A DNA stretch of 64,000 bases from a bacterium (GTDB taxonomy: Bacteria; Oederibacteriota; CAKKQC01): assembly GCA_919901855.1 (NCBI GenBank), contig CAKKQC010000037.1:1-64000 (forward strand), written 5' to 3'. The translations under genes were made by a program, and so were the position numbers. The notes below the pieces were generated by a model, which saw nothing but the letters and a program-made list of their open reading frames with translations, had not been told where the DNA came from and made no database searches. Below, piece after piece: positions 6,537 through 15,559 of the stretch (its first letter is position 1; each line of letters begins with the position of its first letter).

Positions 6537-9296
6537 TCAGGGCGAAGACCGCGCAGGATCGCGGGAAAGGCCGCGAATGGAACGCACGGCGCCGCGGATC
6601 TCGTGCGGAAGGTTCCTCAACGCCGGGCCCGCGAGCGTGGTTCCGGCGAAGACTTCGCCCGACCATTTGCGGTCCCGGTTGACGGCGACCCGGCCGCCCC
6701 AGTCCAGCGGCAGCCCCATGTTGCTGATCCAGGTCTCGAGGTGGAGCTCGAGGCCGCCCGAGTAGAGGGCGGCCCGGTCCCGGGGCGTGAACGCGTCGCC
6801 GAACGCGCCGACCACGAGGTCTTCAACATAGAAGCTTGGGTTCCACAGCCCCGCGTGGATCCGGCACAGGGGATGGGTCAGGTCGACCGAGAACAGCGCC
6901 GCCGACGCGGTGACCACGTCGTCGCGGTAGCCGCGGATGGGCGTCACGGTGGTCGCGAGGTTGCCCGCGTCGGCGACCGAGAGCGCCGAGAGCGCGAACT
7001 GGCCGCCCGCCACGTACTGCGTCAGAGCGGCCAGGATGAAGAGCGAGGAGCCCTGGACCGCGGAACCCCAGTTCGTCCGCTCCCAGGGGGCCACCACGTC
7101 CGCGCTGAACCGCGTCACCGGCCAGCGGAAGTCCGCGTGCCCGAACGGGGCGACCGACCGCCGGGTCCAGTCGTCGTACGCGCTCACGGCGCCGCCGGCG
7201 GAGAGGCCGGTCAGCCCGGGGGAGAGGCCCATGAACAGCGGGTAGGCCGCGGCGAGGTCCGCCCGCCTCCCCTCCATGTTCGCTCCGGCGGCGGAGACCT
7301 GCCACGGCGCGGCGATCGCGCTGGTCAGCGAGGCGTCGAAGACGGGCCGGTGAGTCAGCGCGTCGTACGCCAGGAACGCGCCATAGGAGGCGAATTCGCC
7401 GATCGCGTCCTTGCCGGAGATCATGACGCCCCACCGGGAGCGTTCGACGGGCCCGCCGGTGTCCTTGAGGTAGTCGATGTAGGGCGCGCGCAATGCGGGG
7501 ACCATGGTGGCGAGGTTGCTGGCATATCCCACAGGACGCGCGGTCGCGGGGTCGAACGTCGAGGCCGCCCGGACGAACGGCTGGTCCGCGGGCAGGGCCG
7601 CCTCGCGGGGCTCGATCTTCCTGCCATAGAGGTCGAAGCCCCAGGAGTTCAGCCCCACGAACCAGAGCCGGTCGCCCGCGACCGCGGGACAGACGGCGAA
7701 CCCGCCCTCCGTCAGTCGCGTGACTTCGCGGGTGGCGAGATCGAGCGTGTAGATCGAGTAGACCTGCCCATAGTTGGCGGCGTAGAGGAGCCGGTCCCCG
7801 TCCAGCGCGGGCGTGCCCTCGAGGAAGGGCGTCCGGACGAGCGGACGCAGCTCCCGGGCCGCGAGATCCGCCTCGAAGAGGCTGAAGTTCTCGCCCTCCG
7901 CGCGCGCGGTCGCGACCACGCGCTTGTCGTCCGCCACCAGTTCGTCCACCAGCAGGTCCGTCTCCATGATGGTCGTCCCCCCGGGGCCGGCCGGATCCAG
8001 CGCCACGAGCTCGGTCCCGAAGGCGCCGCGCCGCTCCCGCGCCAGCAGGAGCCGGCCGTCCGGCAATACCGTGAAGCACCGGTATCGCCCCTGGGCCAGC
8101 TTCCGGTCCCGGCCGGTCGCGAGGTCGTGCTCGTGGATCCGCGTCTCGACCCCGAAGGTGTTCTGGCTCGTGTTCGCGTAGCGGCGTCCCAGCTCCGCCG
8201 TGGCATACCAGAGCGTGTGGCCGCGGCGGACCGGCCGCGCCATGAACCCGGCCGTGGTCGAGACGAGAACGCGTTCCCGGCCGGTCGCGAGGTCGCGTTC
8301 CACGATCTCCTCGAACCGGAATGCCTCGAACGGCGCCGTCTTCACCGGAATCGTGCGCTGGTAAGTGAGCCGGTTCGTCTCCGCGACGAGACCGCTGTAG
8401 TACCAGCCCGTCCTGGTGACCTGCTCGCCGTCCATGGAGAACGCGGCGGCCTTGGCGGTCATCTCCTGCTGCCATTCCTTCCAGAGGGCGGGGAACCGGG
8501 CTCCGAACGCGACCCGGGCCGACCGGTCGACGCCGAGGCACGGCAGGATCGGGGACACGAACGAGAGGACGCGGCTCCCGTTGACCTGCACGAACCGGGG
8601 GAAGGCGCCGTTGGCCCCCCGCGTGCGCGCGACCCAGGAGAGGAACTCGCTGCCGTAGAGATAGACGCCCGTCCCTTCGGGGAACTCGAGCGGCCCGATC
8701 GAGGCGAGCTCGGGGGAGGGGAGGCGTCCGTCCTTCGCCCGCGCCAGGATGTAGGCGTCGAAGAACCCGTCGTTCAGCCGGCCCTCGAACGGCGAGATCG
8801 ACGATTCCACGTTGGTCGCCAGCCCCTCGGTCAGCCACATCGGGGAGAAGATGTTCGGCGCGAACGCGTGGCCGAAGATCGCGGAGAGAACCGCCGGGGA
8901 GCCGCCCGTCGCGGTCATGTGGCACATGTGCGCGTACTCGTGGACCGAGACCAGCTCCCACCAGCTCTCGACCCCCATGAGATTGCTGACGGAGGGCTGG
9001 CCGCGGAAGAGGTGCACCTGGTAGTAGACGGGGTCGGCGAATCCGTTCGCCATGAGCCCCGCGTCCTCGAGCGTGACCGGAAGCCCGAGCGCCAGGGACC
9101 CGGTCCACGGCGTGACGGACGCTTTCGCGTCCTCGAACGACCCCAGAACCTCCCGGGCATCCGCCTCGCCGCCGGGGGGATAGAAGACGGTGAAGTCGTC
9201 CGTCTTCAGCCCCTTCCACGAGCCCCCGGCCCGGGTTCCGCCGGCCATCGCCGCCAGCAGGCAGGCGGCCATGATCCCGAGCCATGCCCTTTCCAT
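6537..9296 (-). CDS. Secreted HEXXH metallopeptidase-like protein with TolB-like beta-propeller
   Basis: A 919-residue protein with a signal peptide (AWLGIMAACLLAAMAGG). The N-terminal third is a gluzincin-type peptidase domain: HEYAH at residues 119-123 gives two zinc ligands and the catalytic Glu, and WLTEGLA at about 154-160 supplies a third ligand. The middle (about 300-600) has repeated blade motifs such as ARELRPLVRTPFLEGTPALDGDRLLY, typical of WD40-like/TolB propellers. The C-terminal 300 residues are strand-rich and resemble an outer-membrane surface domain. The start at 9296 is chosen over the longer frame because the signal peptide begins there and TATGCT lies 7 bases upstream. It is divergent from the histidine kinase gene. 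Substrate unknown. Confidence 0.75.
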   Translation of the reverse strand: MERAWLGIMAACLLAAMAGGTRAGGSWKGLKTDDFTVFYPPGGEADAREVLGSFEDAKASVTPWTGSLALGLPVTLEDAGLMANGFADPVYYQVHLFRGQPSVSNLMGVESWWELVSVHEYAHMCHMTATGGSPAVLSAIFGHAFAPNIFSPMWLTEGLATNVESSISPFEGRLNDGFFDAYILARAKDGRLPSPELASIGPLEFPEGTGVYLYGSEFLSWVARTRGANGAFPRFVQVNGSRVLSFVSPILPCLGVDRSARVAFGARFPALWKEWQQEMTAKAAAFSMDGEQVTRTGWYYSGLVAETNRLTYQRTIPVKTAPFEAFRFEEIVERDLATGRERVLVSTTAGFMARPVRRGHTLWYATAELGRRYANTSQNTFGVETRIHEHDLATGRDRKLAQGRYRCFTVLPDGRLLLARERRGAFGTELVALDPAGPGGTTIMETDLLVDELVADDKRVVATARAEGENFSLFEADLAARELRPLVRTPFLEGTPALDGDRLLYAANYGQVYSIYTLDLATREVTRLTEGGFAVCPAVAGDRLWFVGLNSWGFDLYGRKIEPREAALPADQPFVRAASTFDPATARPVGYASNLATMVPALRAPYIDYLKDTGGPVERSRWGVMISGKDAIGEFASYGAFLAYDALTHRPVFDASLTSAIAAPWQVSAAGANMEGRRADLAAAYPLFMGLSPGLTGLSAGGAVSAYDDWTRRSVAPFGHADFRWPVTRFSADVVAPWERTNWGSAVQGSSLFILAALTQYVAGGQFALSALSVADAGNLATTVTPIRGYRDDVVTASAALFSVDLTHPLCRIHAGLWNPSFYVEDLVVGAFGDAFTPRDRAALYSGGLELHLETWISNMGLPLDWGGRVAVNRDRKWSGEVFAGTTLAGPALRNLPHEIRGAVRSIRGLSRDPARSSP

Positions 9297-9303
9297 CCGC
9301 CCC

Positions 9304-9309
9304 AGCATA
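9304..9309 (-). promoter_or_regulatory. -10 box for secreted HEXXH protein gene
   Basis: Minus-strand TATGCT, 7 bases before the ATG at 9296 and without a Shine-Dalgarno sequence; probable leaderless start. Confidence 0.45.
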
Positions 9310-9388
9310 GCCGACCCATGCCCCCCCGGACACCTCGCGGGGGATCGGCCTGACACCGACACCGATTGCCCGGGATACGGAGACGGCA

Positions 9389-9394
9389 GATAAT
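9389..9394 (+). promoter_or_regulatory. -10 box for histidine kinase gene
   Basis: GATAAT lies 6 bases before the ATG at 9401 and supports that start over the in-frame ATG at 9425. The latter has GGAG at 9411-9414 and remains a possible alternative. Confidence 0.5.
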
Positions 9395-9400
9395 GGCTCG

Positions 9401-11029
9401 ATGCCCCTCCGGAGCGTGAGTAGGATGATCGCTAATCTGAGACTGCCGTTCAGGCTGGCCCTTCCCTTGTTTGCGACCGCGATCGCCGTGACGCTGGCCG
9501 TCACCGCGGGGATGATCCTGCTGGTACGGAGCACGGTGGGCGTCGTCCAGCGGCAATCCGGACTGCAGTTGAGCCAGATCGCGAACAACCAGCTTCAGCT
9601 TCGTGCGGCCACCCTGCGCGACGTCGTGACCGTGATGCGGATCCTGGACGGGGAGCTGGCCGTCCGGAATCGCGCGTGGGATCATGCGCCGATCGACGCG
9701 GCCGTGCTCTTCGAGGCGGGAAGCGGCCGCGTCTTGTCCGCGCTGGGCCCGGCCGTGAATGCCGCCGACCTCAGGGCGATTGGGAACCAACCTGCGGCCG
9801 GCGCCCTGATCGTGCGGGCCGGAAGCGGGCTGGTCATCGGCAGTGCCATGGCCGAACGACGGCCGGGGCGCCTGCTCCTGGCCGGCAACCGGCTGGACGA
9901 CCGGTTCGCCGGTGAGCTCAAGAGTCTCCTGCAAGGTGACGTGGACGTGCGCGTGGACGGCCGGAGGGCCGCCTCCACCGTCACCGCCTCCGGGCCTCCG
10001 GAGAACGCTTACCCCGTGGACTGGCGGCTGACGACTCCGGCGGGCGCCGAGGTTCGGATCACGCTCTACTTCCCGGCCGAAGCCGTGCTCGGCGTCCGCC
10101 GCCGGGCGCTCCTCTTCGCCATCGGCGGGGGACTGGCGATGCTGGCCGCCGCCTTCGCGTTCTACGGCTACGCGGTCGTCCGGGTGACCCGTCCAATCCG
10201 GGACCTGACGGCCGCAGCGGATCGGATCGCCGCAGGGGACCTGGAGGCGCGCCTTCCCGACGGGGCGCCGGCGGAGCTCGGCACCCTCGTGCGGCAGTTC
10301 AACGCCATGGCCCGCAGTATCAAGGAGCTCCAGGAGCGCCTCGTGCATTCCGCCAAGCTCTCGGCCATGGGCCAACTCATGGCGGGCGCGTCGCACGAGC
10401 TCAGCAACCCGCTCCTGGGCCTGCTGGGGAACGCCGAGTACCTGGCGACGAAGTTCGCGCCGGGGGATCCGGTTCGGGAGAAGCTCGACCTCATGATCCG
10501 GGAGGCGACCCGGATGAAGCGGACGCTCGAGGACCTGCGGGCGTTCACCCGCCCGAACGTCAAGAACCGGATCCGGGTCGACCTCAACTCCCTCGTCGAG
10601 GAGGCGCTCGGCCTCATCGTCCATGACGCCGAGAAGGCCGGCGTTGGACGGACGACCTCGCTTCAGCCGGGCGGCGCCGCCGCCTTCGCCTCCTCCGACC
10701 AGATCCGCCAGGTGCTCCTGAACCTGGTGTTAAACTCTCTCCAGGCGATGCCCGAAGGAGGGACCCTCTCGGTGAGCACGAGTTGGCGGGACCAGGATGG
10801 CCGGAGGATCGCGGTGGTCCGGGTCGAGGATACGGGCAGGGGGATCCGGCCCGAAGACCTGGCGAGAATCACGGAGCCGTTCTTCAGCACCACGCCCGGC
10901 CGGATGGGGCTGGGGCTCGCCATCAGCAAAGACATCGTGGACCAGCATGGCGGACGGCTGTCCTTCCGAAGCATGCCGGGCGAAGGCACGTGCGCGACCC
11001 TCGAACTGCCGGCGGAGCCGCCCGCATGA
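9401..11029 (+). CDS. Membrane sensor histidine kinase
   Basis: A 542-residue sensor kinase. Transmembrane segments lie at about 18-42 and 236-258, flanking an extracytoplasmic sensor region of about 190 residues, followed by a HAMP linker (to about 310). The dimerisation box is SHELSNPLLG with phospho-acceptor His332. The ATPase domain has an N box (NLVLNSLQAM, Asn445), G1 VEDTGRGI (Asp477) and G2 GLGLAISKDIVDQHGG. The signal is unknown. It overlaps the next gene by ATGA, and that gene encodes a sigma-54 activator, so this is an NtrB/NtrC-like pair. The probable target promoter lies just downstream of the regulator at 12488. Confidence 0.9.
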   Translation: MPLRSVSRMIANLRLPFRLALPLFATAIAVTLAVTAGMILLVRSTVGVVQRQSGLQLSQIANNQLQLRAATLRDVVTVMRILDGELAVRNRAWDHAPIDAAVLFEAGSGRVLSALGPAVNAADLRAIGNQPAAGALIVRAGSGLVIGSAMAERRPGRLLLAGNRLDDRFAGELKSLLQGDVDVRVDGRRAASTVTASGPPENAYPVDWRLTTPAGAEVRITLYFPAEAVLGVRRRALLFAIGGGLAMLAAAFAFYGYAVVRVTRPIRDLTAAADRIAAGDLEARLPDGAPAELGTLVRQFNAMARSIKELQERLVHSAKLSAMGQLMAGASHELSNPLLGLLGNAEYLATKFAPGDPVREKLDLMIREATRMKRTLEDLRAFTRPNVKNRIRVDLNSLVEEALGLIVHDAEKAGVGRTTSLQPGGAAAFASSDQIRQVLLNLVLNSLQAMPEGGTLSVSTSWRDQDGRRIAVVRVEDTGRGIRPEDLARITEPFFSTTPGRMGLGLAISKDIVDQHGGRLSFRSMPGEGTCATLELPAEPPA

Positions 11030-12399
11030 CACCGGCGCTGGGGCGCATCCTCGTCGCGGACGACGAGGAGAGCATCCGCGTCTACCTCCGGGACCTGCTC
11101 AGGGACGAGGGCTACGCCGTCCTGACGGCCGCGGGCGGGCACGAGGCGGTCGAGATCGCGGAGCGGGAGCAGGTGCACCTCGCGCTGGTCGACTTGGTCA
11201 TGAAGGACCTGTCCGGGCTGGAGGTCCTGAAGCGCCTCCTGGAGAAGTCGGCGGGCACCCGCGTCATGATCATGACCGCCCACGCGAGCGTGGAAACCGC
11301 CGTGGAGGCCATGAAGGCCGGCGCGCTGGACTACCTCATCAAGCCGTTCACCATGGACGAGGTGAGGTTGCGCGTGCGGCGGGCCATGGGCGAGGTCGCG
11401 CTCACGCACGAGAACCTCGTCCTGCGCCAGGAGGCGGCCCGGCAGTCGCGGGCCGGCGACCTCGTGGGCCGGTCCCCGGCGTTCCTCGCCGCGGTGGCCG
11501 TCGCGGACAAGGTCGCGGAAGGCCGGACGACCGTCCTTGTCCTCGGCGAAACGGGGACGGGCAAGGAGCTGATCGCGCGGCGGCTCCACCGGAAGAGCCT
11601 GCGACGGTCGGGGCCCTTTCTGGCCATCAACTGCGCGGCGGTTCCCGAGAACCTACTCGAGAGCGAGCTGTTCGGTCACGAACGGGGCGCGTTCACGGGC
11701 GCCGGCGAGGCGCGGCCCGGCCTGCTGGAGGCGGCGGCCGACGGGACGCTCCTCCTGGACGAGATCTCGGACATGCCGCACGCCCTGCAGGCGAAACTCC
11801 TGCGCGTCCTCGAGGGCCATGAATACCTCCGGGTCGGAGGGACGCGGCCGCGAACGAGCCACGTCCGGTTCCTCGCCTCTACCAACCGCGATCCGGCGGT
11901 GGCGGTGGCGGAGAAGCGGTTCCGGGAGGATCTCTACTTCCGGCTGAACGTCGTGAGCGTGAATCTGCCTCCGCTCCGCGAACGGGGGGACGACGTCGTC
12001 CTGCTGGCGGAGCATTTCGCGAGGGGGTTCACGGCCGAGCGGGGGAAGCGGATCGACGGGTACTCCCCGCAGGCACTCGGGCGCCTGCGCGAGTACGCCT
12101 GGCCCGGGAACGTACGCGAACTCCGGAACGTCGTCGAGCGGGCCGTCATCCTGGGCGAGGGCACGCGGCTCGAAGTCTCCGATCTCCGGCTGGACAGCGG
12201 GCCGATGGGCGGCGGAGACGCCGCGAGCTTCATGTCGCTTCCCTACCGGGACGCCAAGGACGCGTTCGAGAAGACGTATCTCGAACGGGCCCTCAAGGAA
12301 TCCGGCGGGAACGTCTCGCGGGCCGCCGCGCGCATCAAGCTGTTCCGGCAGAATCTGCAGGTGAAGCTCAGGAAGCACGGTCTCGGCGGGAAGGGATAG
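11026..12399 (+). CDS. NtrC-family sigma-54-dependent response regulator
   Basis: A 457-residue activator. The receiver domain (1-125) carries Asp12-Asp13, phospho-acceptor Asp56, Thr84 and Lys106. The AAA+ domain has Walker A GETGTGKE (174-181), the sigma-54-contacting loop GAFTGA (221-226), Walker B TLLLDE and the WPGNVREL motif. A Fis-type helix-turn-helix ends the protein (NVSRAAARIKLFRQNL). It would hydrolyse ATP to open a sigma-54 promoter when phosphorylated by the upstream kinase. A perfect 24-bp palindrome and a near-consensus -24/-12 promoter lie 28-104 bases past its stop, making the adjacent surface-protein genes its likely regulon. The start is the ATG overlapping the kinase stop. 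Confidence 0.93.
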   Translation: MTPALGRILVADDEESIRVYLRDLLRDEGYAVLTAAGGHEAVEIAEREQVHLALVDLVMKDLSGLEVLKRLLEKSAGTRVMIMTAHASVETAVEAMKAGALDYLIKPFTMDEVRLRVRRAMGEVALTHENLVLRQEAARQSRAGDLVGRSPAFLAAVAVADKVAEGRTTVLVLGETGTGKELIARRLHRKSLRRSGPFLAINCAAVPENLLESELFGHERGAFTGAGEARPGLLEAAADGTLLLDEISDMPHALQAKLLRVLEGHEYLRVGGTRPRTSHVRFLASTNRDPAVAVAEKRFREDLYFRLNVVSVNLPPLRERGDDVVLLAEHFARGFTAERGKRIDGYSPQALGRLREYAWPGNVRELRNVVERAVILGEGTRLEVSDLRLDSGPMGGGDAASFMSLPYRDAKDAFEKTYLERALKESGGNVSRAAARIKLFRQNLQVKLRKHGLGGKG

Positions 12400-12426
12400 C
12401 ATCTGGTCCGCACCGATTGGATACCC

Positions 12427-12450
12427 CGCTGCAGTGATATCACTGCAGCG
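12427..12450 (+). promoter_or_regulatory. Perfect 24-bp palindrome, probable upstream activator site
   Basis: Half-site CGCTGCAGTGAT is followed directly by its exact reverse complement, with no spacer. The centre lies about 75 bp upstream of the start expected from the sigma-54 promoter at 12488-12503, a normal position for an enhancer bound by the NtrC-type regulator encoded immediately upstream. Confidence 0.7.
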
Positions 12451-12487
12451 CCGAACCGAAAGGCCCTGCCCTGCAACACGGATTCGC

Positions 12488-12503
12488 TGGTACGCGCCTT
12501 GCA
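12488..12503 (+). promoter_or_regulatory. Sigma-54 (-24/-12) promoter
   Basis: TGGTACGCGCCTTGCA matches the consensus TGGCACG-N4-TTGCW with one mismatch. The invariant GG (12489-12490) and GC (12501-12502) have the required 10-base spacing. Transcription would begin near 12514, about 40 bases before the ATG at 12553. Confidence 0.75.
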
Positions 12504-12552
12504 TTATCCCCGGGTGATGGAACACGGCGCGGGGAAGAGCGGGAGGAGCACC

Positions 12553-15546
12553 ATGAGCACGATGCATCGACGGACCGGGCAACTGACAACGTGCGCCATG
12601 GCGGCGCTCCTCCTCGGCCTGATCGCGGCGGAGGTCCGGGCCGCCGGGACTCCTTCCGCGACCCAATGGATCGGCCCAGTGCCGGGGACGACGTCGCTCA
12701 CGACGTCGCCCGGAGACACGGTGCCCTACACCCTCGTCCTCAACGTGCCGGTCAGCGGCTCCGGCATCATCACCGTGGTCGATACGCTTCCGGCTTACTT
12801 GCAGTACGTCCTCGGGAGCGGGAATCCGGCTCCGGACCCCGGCTGGGATCCGAACCCGGGCCCGCCGCAGAGGCTCAAGTGGACGTTAGCGGGACCGTTC
12901 GTGGTGGGCAGCACGAGGACCGTCACGTTCTCGGTCACCGAGGATTGGGGCAACACCGAGGCGTTCGAGCCCGGCAGTGGTGATGTCGCCGCGCCGCAGG
13001 GCTCGGCGCTTACCAACCGGGCGTACGTCACCTGGAACACGGGGGAGGCCGACGTCTCCAACCTCACGACGGCCAACGTCGACTGGTTCACGCTCACGTC
13101 TTCGGCGACGGGCAACAGCGACATCGTCTACTCGCTGACCGTCAAGAACCGGTCCGCGTCGAAGACCTGGTGGAACGTGCAGTTCTGGGATACGGTGCCC
13201 GCCGGCCTCGACGTCTGGTCGACCGGCTACGGTCTCTGGGATCCCTGCTTCGGCTTTACGATGACGCCGTCGGGCTGTCCCGTCGCGACCGCCGGGAAGG
13301 TCCTCTCCGGCGTCTCCACGATCCTGACCTGGAAGATCGACCTCGCACCCGGCGCGACCACGTTCGTCCAATGGCGGGCGAAGGTCGGGCCGGGCGCGTA
13401 CTGCGCGACCGTGACGAACGAGGCCTCGGTCCTGTCCACCGGGATCACGGCTGTGGTCGGCGGCGTCGGCGCGTCGGGGACCCCCAAGATTGTGACGACC
13501 CTCGTAGGCGCCGTCTGTCCGATGCCGGCCCAGCTCTCGGTCGGCAGTCTTTCGGTTTCGCCGCCCTCGGTCCAGGTCGGGCAGTGGTTCACGGTCACTT
13601 TCGCGGTGACCAATACGGGCGGGGTGGCGGCCACGGGCGTGACGCCGGTCCTGCAGGTTAATGCCGGCGGTGCGCTCGCCGTCCTCGAGGCGGGACCCCT
13701 GCCACCGACCGTCGCGAGCCTGGCGGCCGGCGGCACGCAGGCGTTCTCCTTTACGTACAGCAGTTCCGGCGCGGGCACCTTCGCCTTCACGGCGACGGCG
13801 TCGGGCACCGACACCCTGTACTCCCTGCCGATCTCGTGCGCCGCGGGATCCTCCGTGTCGATCACCTCGCTTCCCGTCGTGCTCAATGCCAGCCTCGCGA
13901 CGAGCCCCGCCACCGTGACCGCGGGCCAGTACTTCCTCATCATGCTGACCGTGACCAATAGCGGTGCGGGTCCGGCGACGAACCTGTCGGGGGCCTTGTG
14001 GCAGAGCGGCGGTGGCGGATCGGCGGCTTGGGGAACGATTTCCCCCGCGTCGGTGGCATCGCTCGCGCCGGGCGGGTCCGTGGTGTTCTCGTGGACGGGG
14101 ACGGCGGGCGCCGCGGGCGGCGTCACGCTCACGGCGACGGCCTCGGGGGACAACCCGGTGTGGTCCAACCCGGCGTCGGCCGGCGTGACCGTCCTGACTC
14201 CCGCGGCGCTCGATGCCGCCGTGTCCGTGTACCCGGTTTCGATCTGTGGCGGCCAGTCCCTCCAGGTTCGGCTCACGGTGACGAATACGGGCCAGGCGGG
14301 CGCGAACGGGGTGAACGCACCCGCATTCGTGGTGTCCGGTACCGGCAGCGCGGCAGTTGCCGCCGGGCCCTCGCCGGCCCTGCCGGTGACGCTGGCCGGA
14401 GGCATGTCGCGCACGTTCACGTGGACGTATACGGGCGGGGTGTCCGGGGTCGTGTGGTTCACGACGACCGTCTCGGGGACCGATGCCGTGTCCGGAGCGG
14501 GGGTGTCCTCGGGGCCGAGCGTGTCCGGTCCGGTGACGGTGAGTACGGCGGCGGTGCTGGACGCGGCCGTGTCGGCGCCCGCCTCGGCGTCGACCGGGCA
14601 GGTGGTCGTCGTCACCCTCACGGTAACGAACACGGGGGGCGTGGCCGCGACCAGTGTGACTCCTGCGATCGGCGCAGGGTCCGGCTCGTTCGGCACTCCG
14701 TCCCCGGCGATCGCGGCCGTCGTCCCCGCGGGGGCGATGCAGACCTTCTCGTGGAACTACACGGTCGGCACGGCGGGGACCATCGGGTTCACGGCGACGG
14801 CCTCCGGACTCACGTGCGGGGCTTCCCCGGTCTCCGCGGGCACGGCGGCCTCGATGTCGGCGGTGGCGGCGGCGGTGATTGCGGGATCCGCCGCGATCTC
14901 GCCCCCGTCGGTGACGGCGGGCGGGTGGTTCACCGTGACCCTGACAGTGACGAACACGGGCGCCGTGAACGCGACCACGCTCGCACCTGGAATCTGGGCT
15001 ACGGCTGGTGGCTCGCTCGTCGTGCCGGAGGCGGGCCCGGTCCCGCCGTCGGTCGTGAGCCTGGCGCCCGGTGCGTTCCAGACGTTCTCGTGGACGTACA
15101 GCGTTTCGGGTGCGGGGACCGTCGGGTTCACCCTCACCGTCTCGGGGGTCGACTCGGGGTCCGGGCTGACCATCGCGTGCAGCTCCGCGGCCGCGATCAC
15201 GATCTCGGCTCCAGGCAGCGCGACGCCCGTGACCCCGCCCGAGCCGGTCAACACCGGCGAGGTGAAGGTCGTCGGTGGCATCCGGGGGTACCTCAACCCC
15301 AAGAACGGCGAACGCGCGACCCTGCTGGTCCGTCCGGCCACCCCGGGTGAGATCCGGATCCGGATCTACGACGAGCGCGGCCGGCTGGTGTACGAGAACA
15401 CGAGCGCGGCGGCTGGAGGGCGGACGGAGGTCCTGCACTGGAACGGCACGGACACGTCCGGCGCGCGGGTGCCACCGGGGTTGTACCCGGTGATCATCGA
15501 GGGGCCGGGCATCCAGTACAAGGGCAAGCTGATCGTGGTCCACTGA
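12553..15546 (+). CDS. CARDB-repeat surface protein with FlgD-like C-terminal domain
   Basis: A 997-residue secreted protein. A signal peptide (CAMAALLLGLIAAEVRAA) precedes a DUF11-like beta region to about residue 320. Five CARDB-type Ig-like repeats follow, each opening with a motif like VSPPSVQVGQWFTVTFAVTN and starting near bases 13530, 13879, 14209, 14557 and 14872. The last 95 residues are a FlgD-type Ig domain (IRIYDERGRLVYEN, DTSGARVPPGLYPV). The start is the ATG at 12553, after GGGAGGAG (12541-12548); the longer frame begins inside the -12 promoter element and is rejected. The sigma-54 promoter and palindrome upstream suggest control by the adjacent two-component system. The role is probably cell-surface or extracellular, perhaps adhesion. 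Confidence 0.85.
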   Translation: MSTMHRRTGQLTTCAMAALLLGLIAAEVRAAGTPSATQWIGPVPGTTSLTTSPGDTVPYTLVLNVPVSGSGIITVVDTLPAYLQYVLGSGNPAPDPGWDPNPGPPQRLKWTLAGPFVVGSTRTVTFSVTEDWGNTEAFEPGSGDVAAPQGSALTNRAYVTWNTGEADVSNLTTANVDWFTLTSSATGNSDIVYSLTVKNRSASKTWWNVQFWDTVPAGLDVWSTGYGLWDPCFGFTMTPSGCPVATAGKVLSGVSTILTWKIDLAPGATTFVQWRAKVGPGAYCATVTNEASVLSTGITAVVGGVGASGTPKIVTTLVGAVCPMPAQLSVGSLSVSPPSVQVGQWFTVTFAVTNTGGVAATGVTPVLQVNAGGALAVLEAGPLPPTVASLAAGGTQAFSFTYSSSGAGTFAFTATASGTDTLYSLPISCAAGSSVSITSLPVVLNASLATSPATVTAGQYFLIMLTVTNSGAGPATNLSGALWQSGGGGSAAWGTISPASVASLAPGGSVVFSWTGTAGAAGGVTLTATASGDNPVWSNPASAGVTVLTPAALDAAVSVYPVSICGGQSLQVRLTVTNTGQAGANGVNAPAFVVSGTGSAAVAAGPSPALPVTLAGGMSRTFTWTYTGGVSGVVWFTTTVSGTDAVSGAGVSSGPSVSGPVTVSTAAVLDAAVSAPASASTGQVVVVTLTVTNTGGVAATSVTPAIGAGSGSFGTPSPAIAAVVPAGAMQTFSWNYTVGTAGTIGFTATASGLTCGASPVSAGTAASMSAVAAAVIAGSAAISPPSVTAGGWFTVTLTVTNTGAVNATTLAPGIWATAGGSLVVPEAGPVPPSVVSLAPGAFQTFSWTYSVSGAGTVGFTLTVSGVDSGSGLTIACSSAAAITISAPGSATPVTPPEPVNTGEVKVVGGIRGYLNPKNGERATLLVRPATPGEIRIRIYDERGRLVYENTSAAAGGRTEVLHWNGTDTSGARVPPGLYPVIIEGPGIQYKGKLIVVH
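13530..15195 (+). repeat. Five in-frame CARDB-encoding repeats
   Basis: Repeat units begin near 13530, 13879, 14209, 14557 and 14872 (spacing about 315-349 bases). Each encodes an Ig-like domain containing the recurring core LTVTNTG. The copies are divergent, consistent with old domain duplication. Confidence 0.6.
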
Positions 15547-15559
15547 TCGCGTCGGGGTC

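Noticed and set aside
6477-9353. 958-residue ORF antisense to the HEXXH/propeller protein
   Set aside because: Composition is Arg/Gly/Pro/Glu-rich with no domain; it is a shadow of the GC-rich gene on the other strand, which has a signal peptide, zinc motif and promoter.
12499-12552. Longer start of the CARDB protein at TTG 12499
   Set aside because: The codon lies inside the -12 promoter element, upstream of the expected transcription start; ATG 12553 has a ribosome site and signal peptide.
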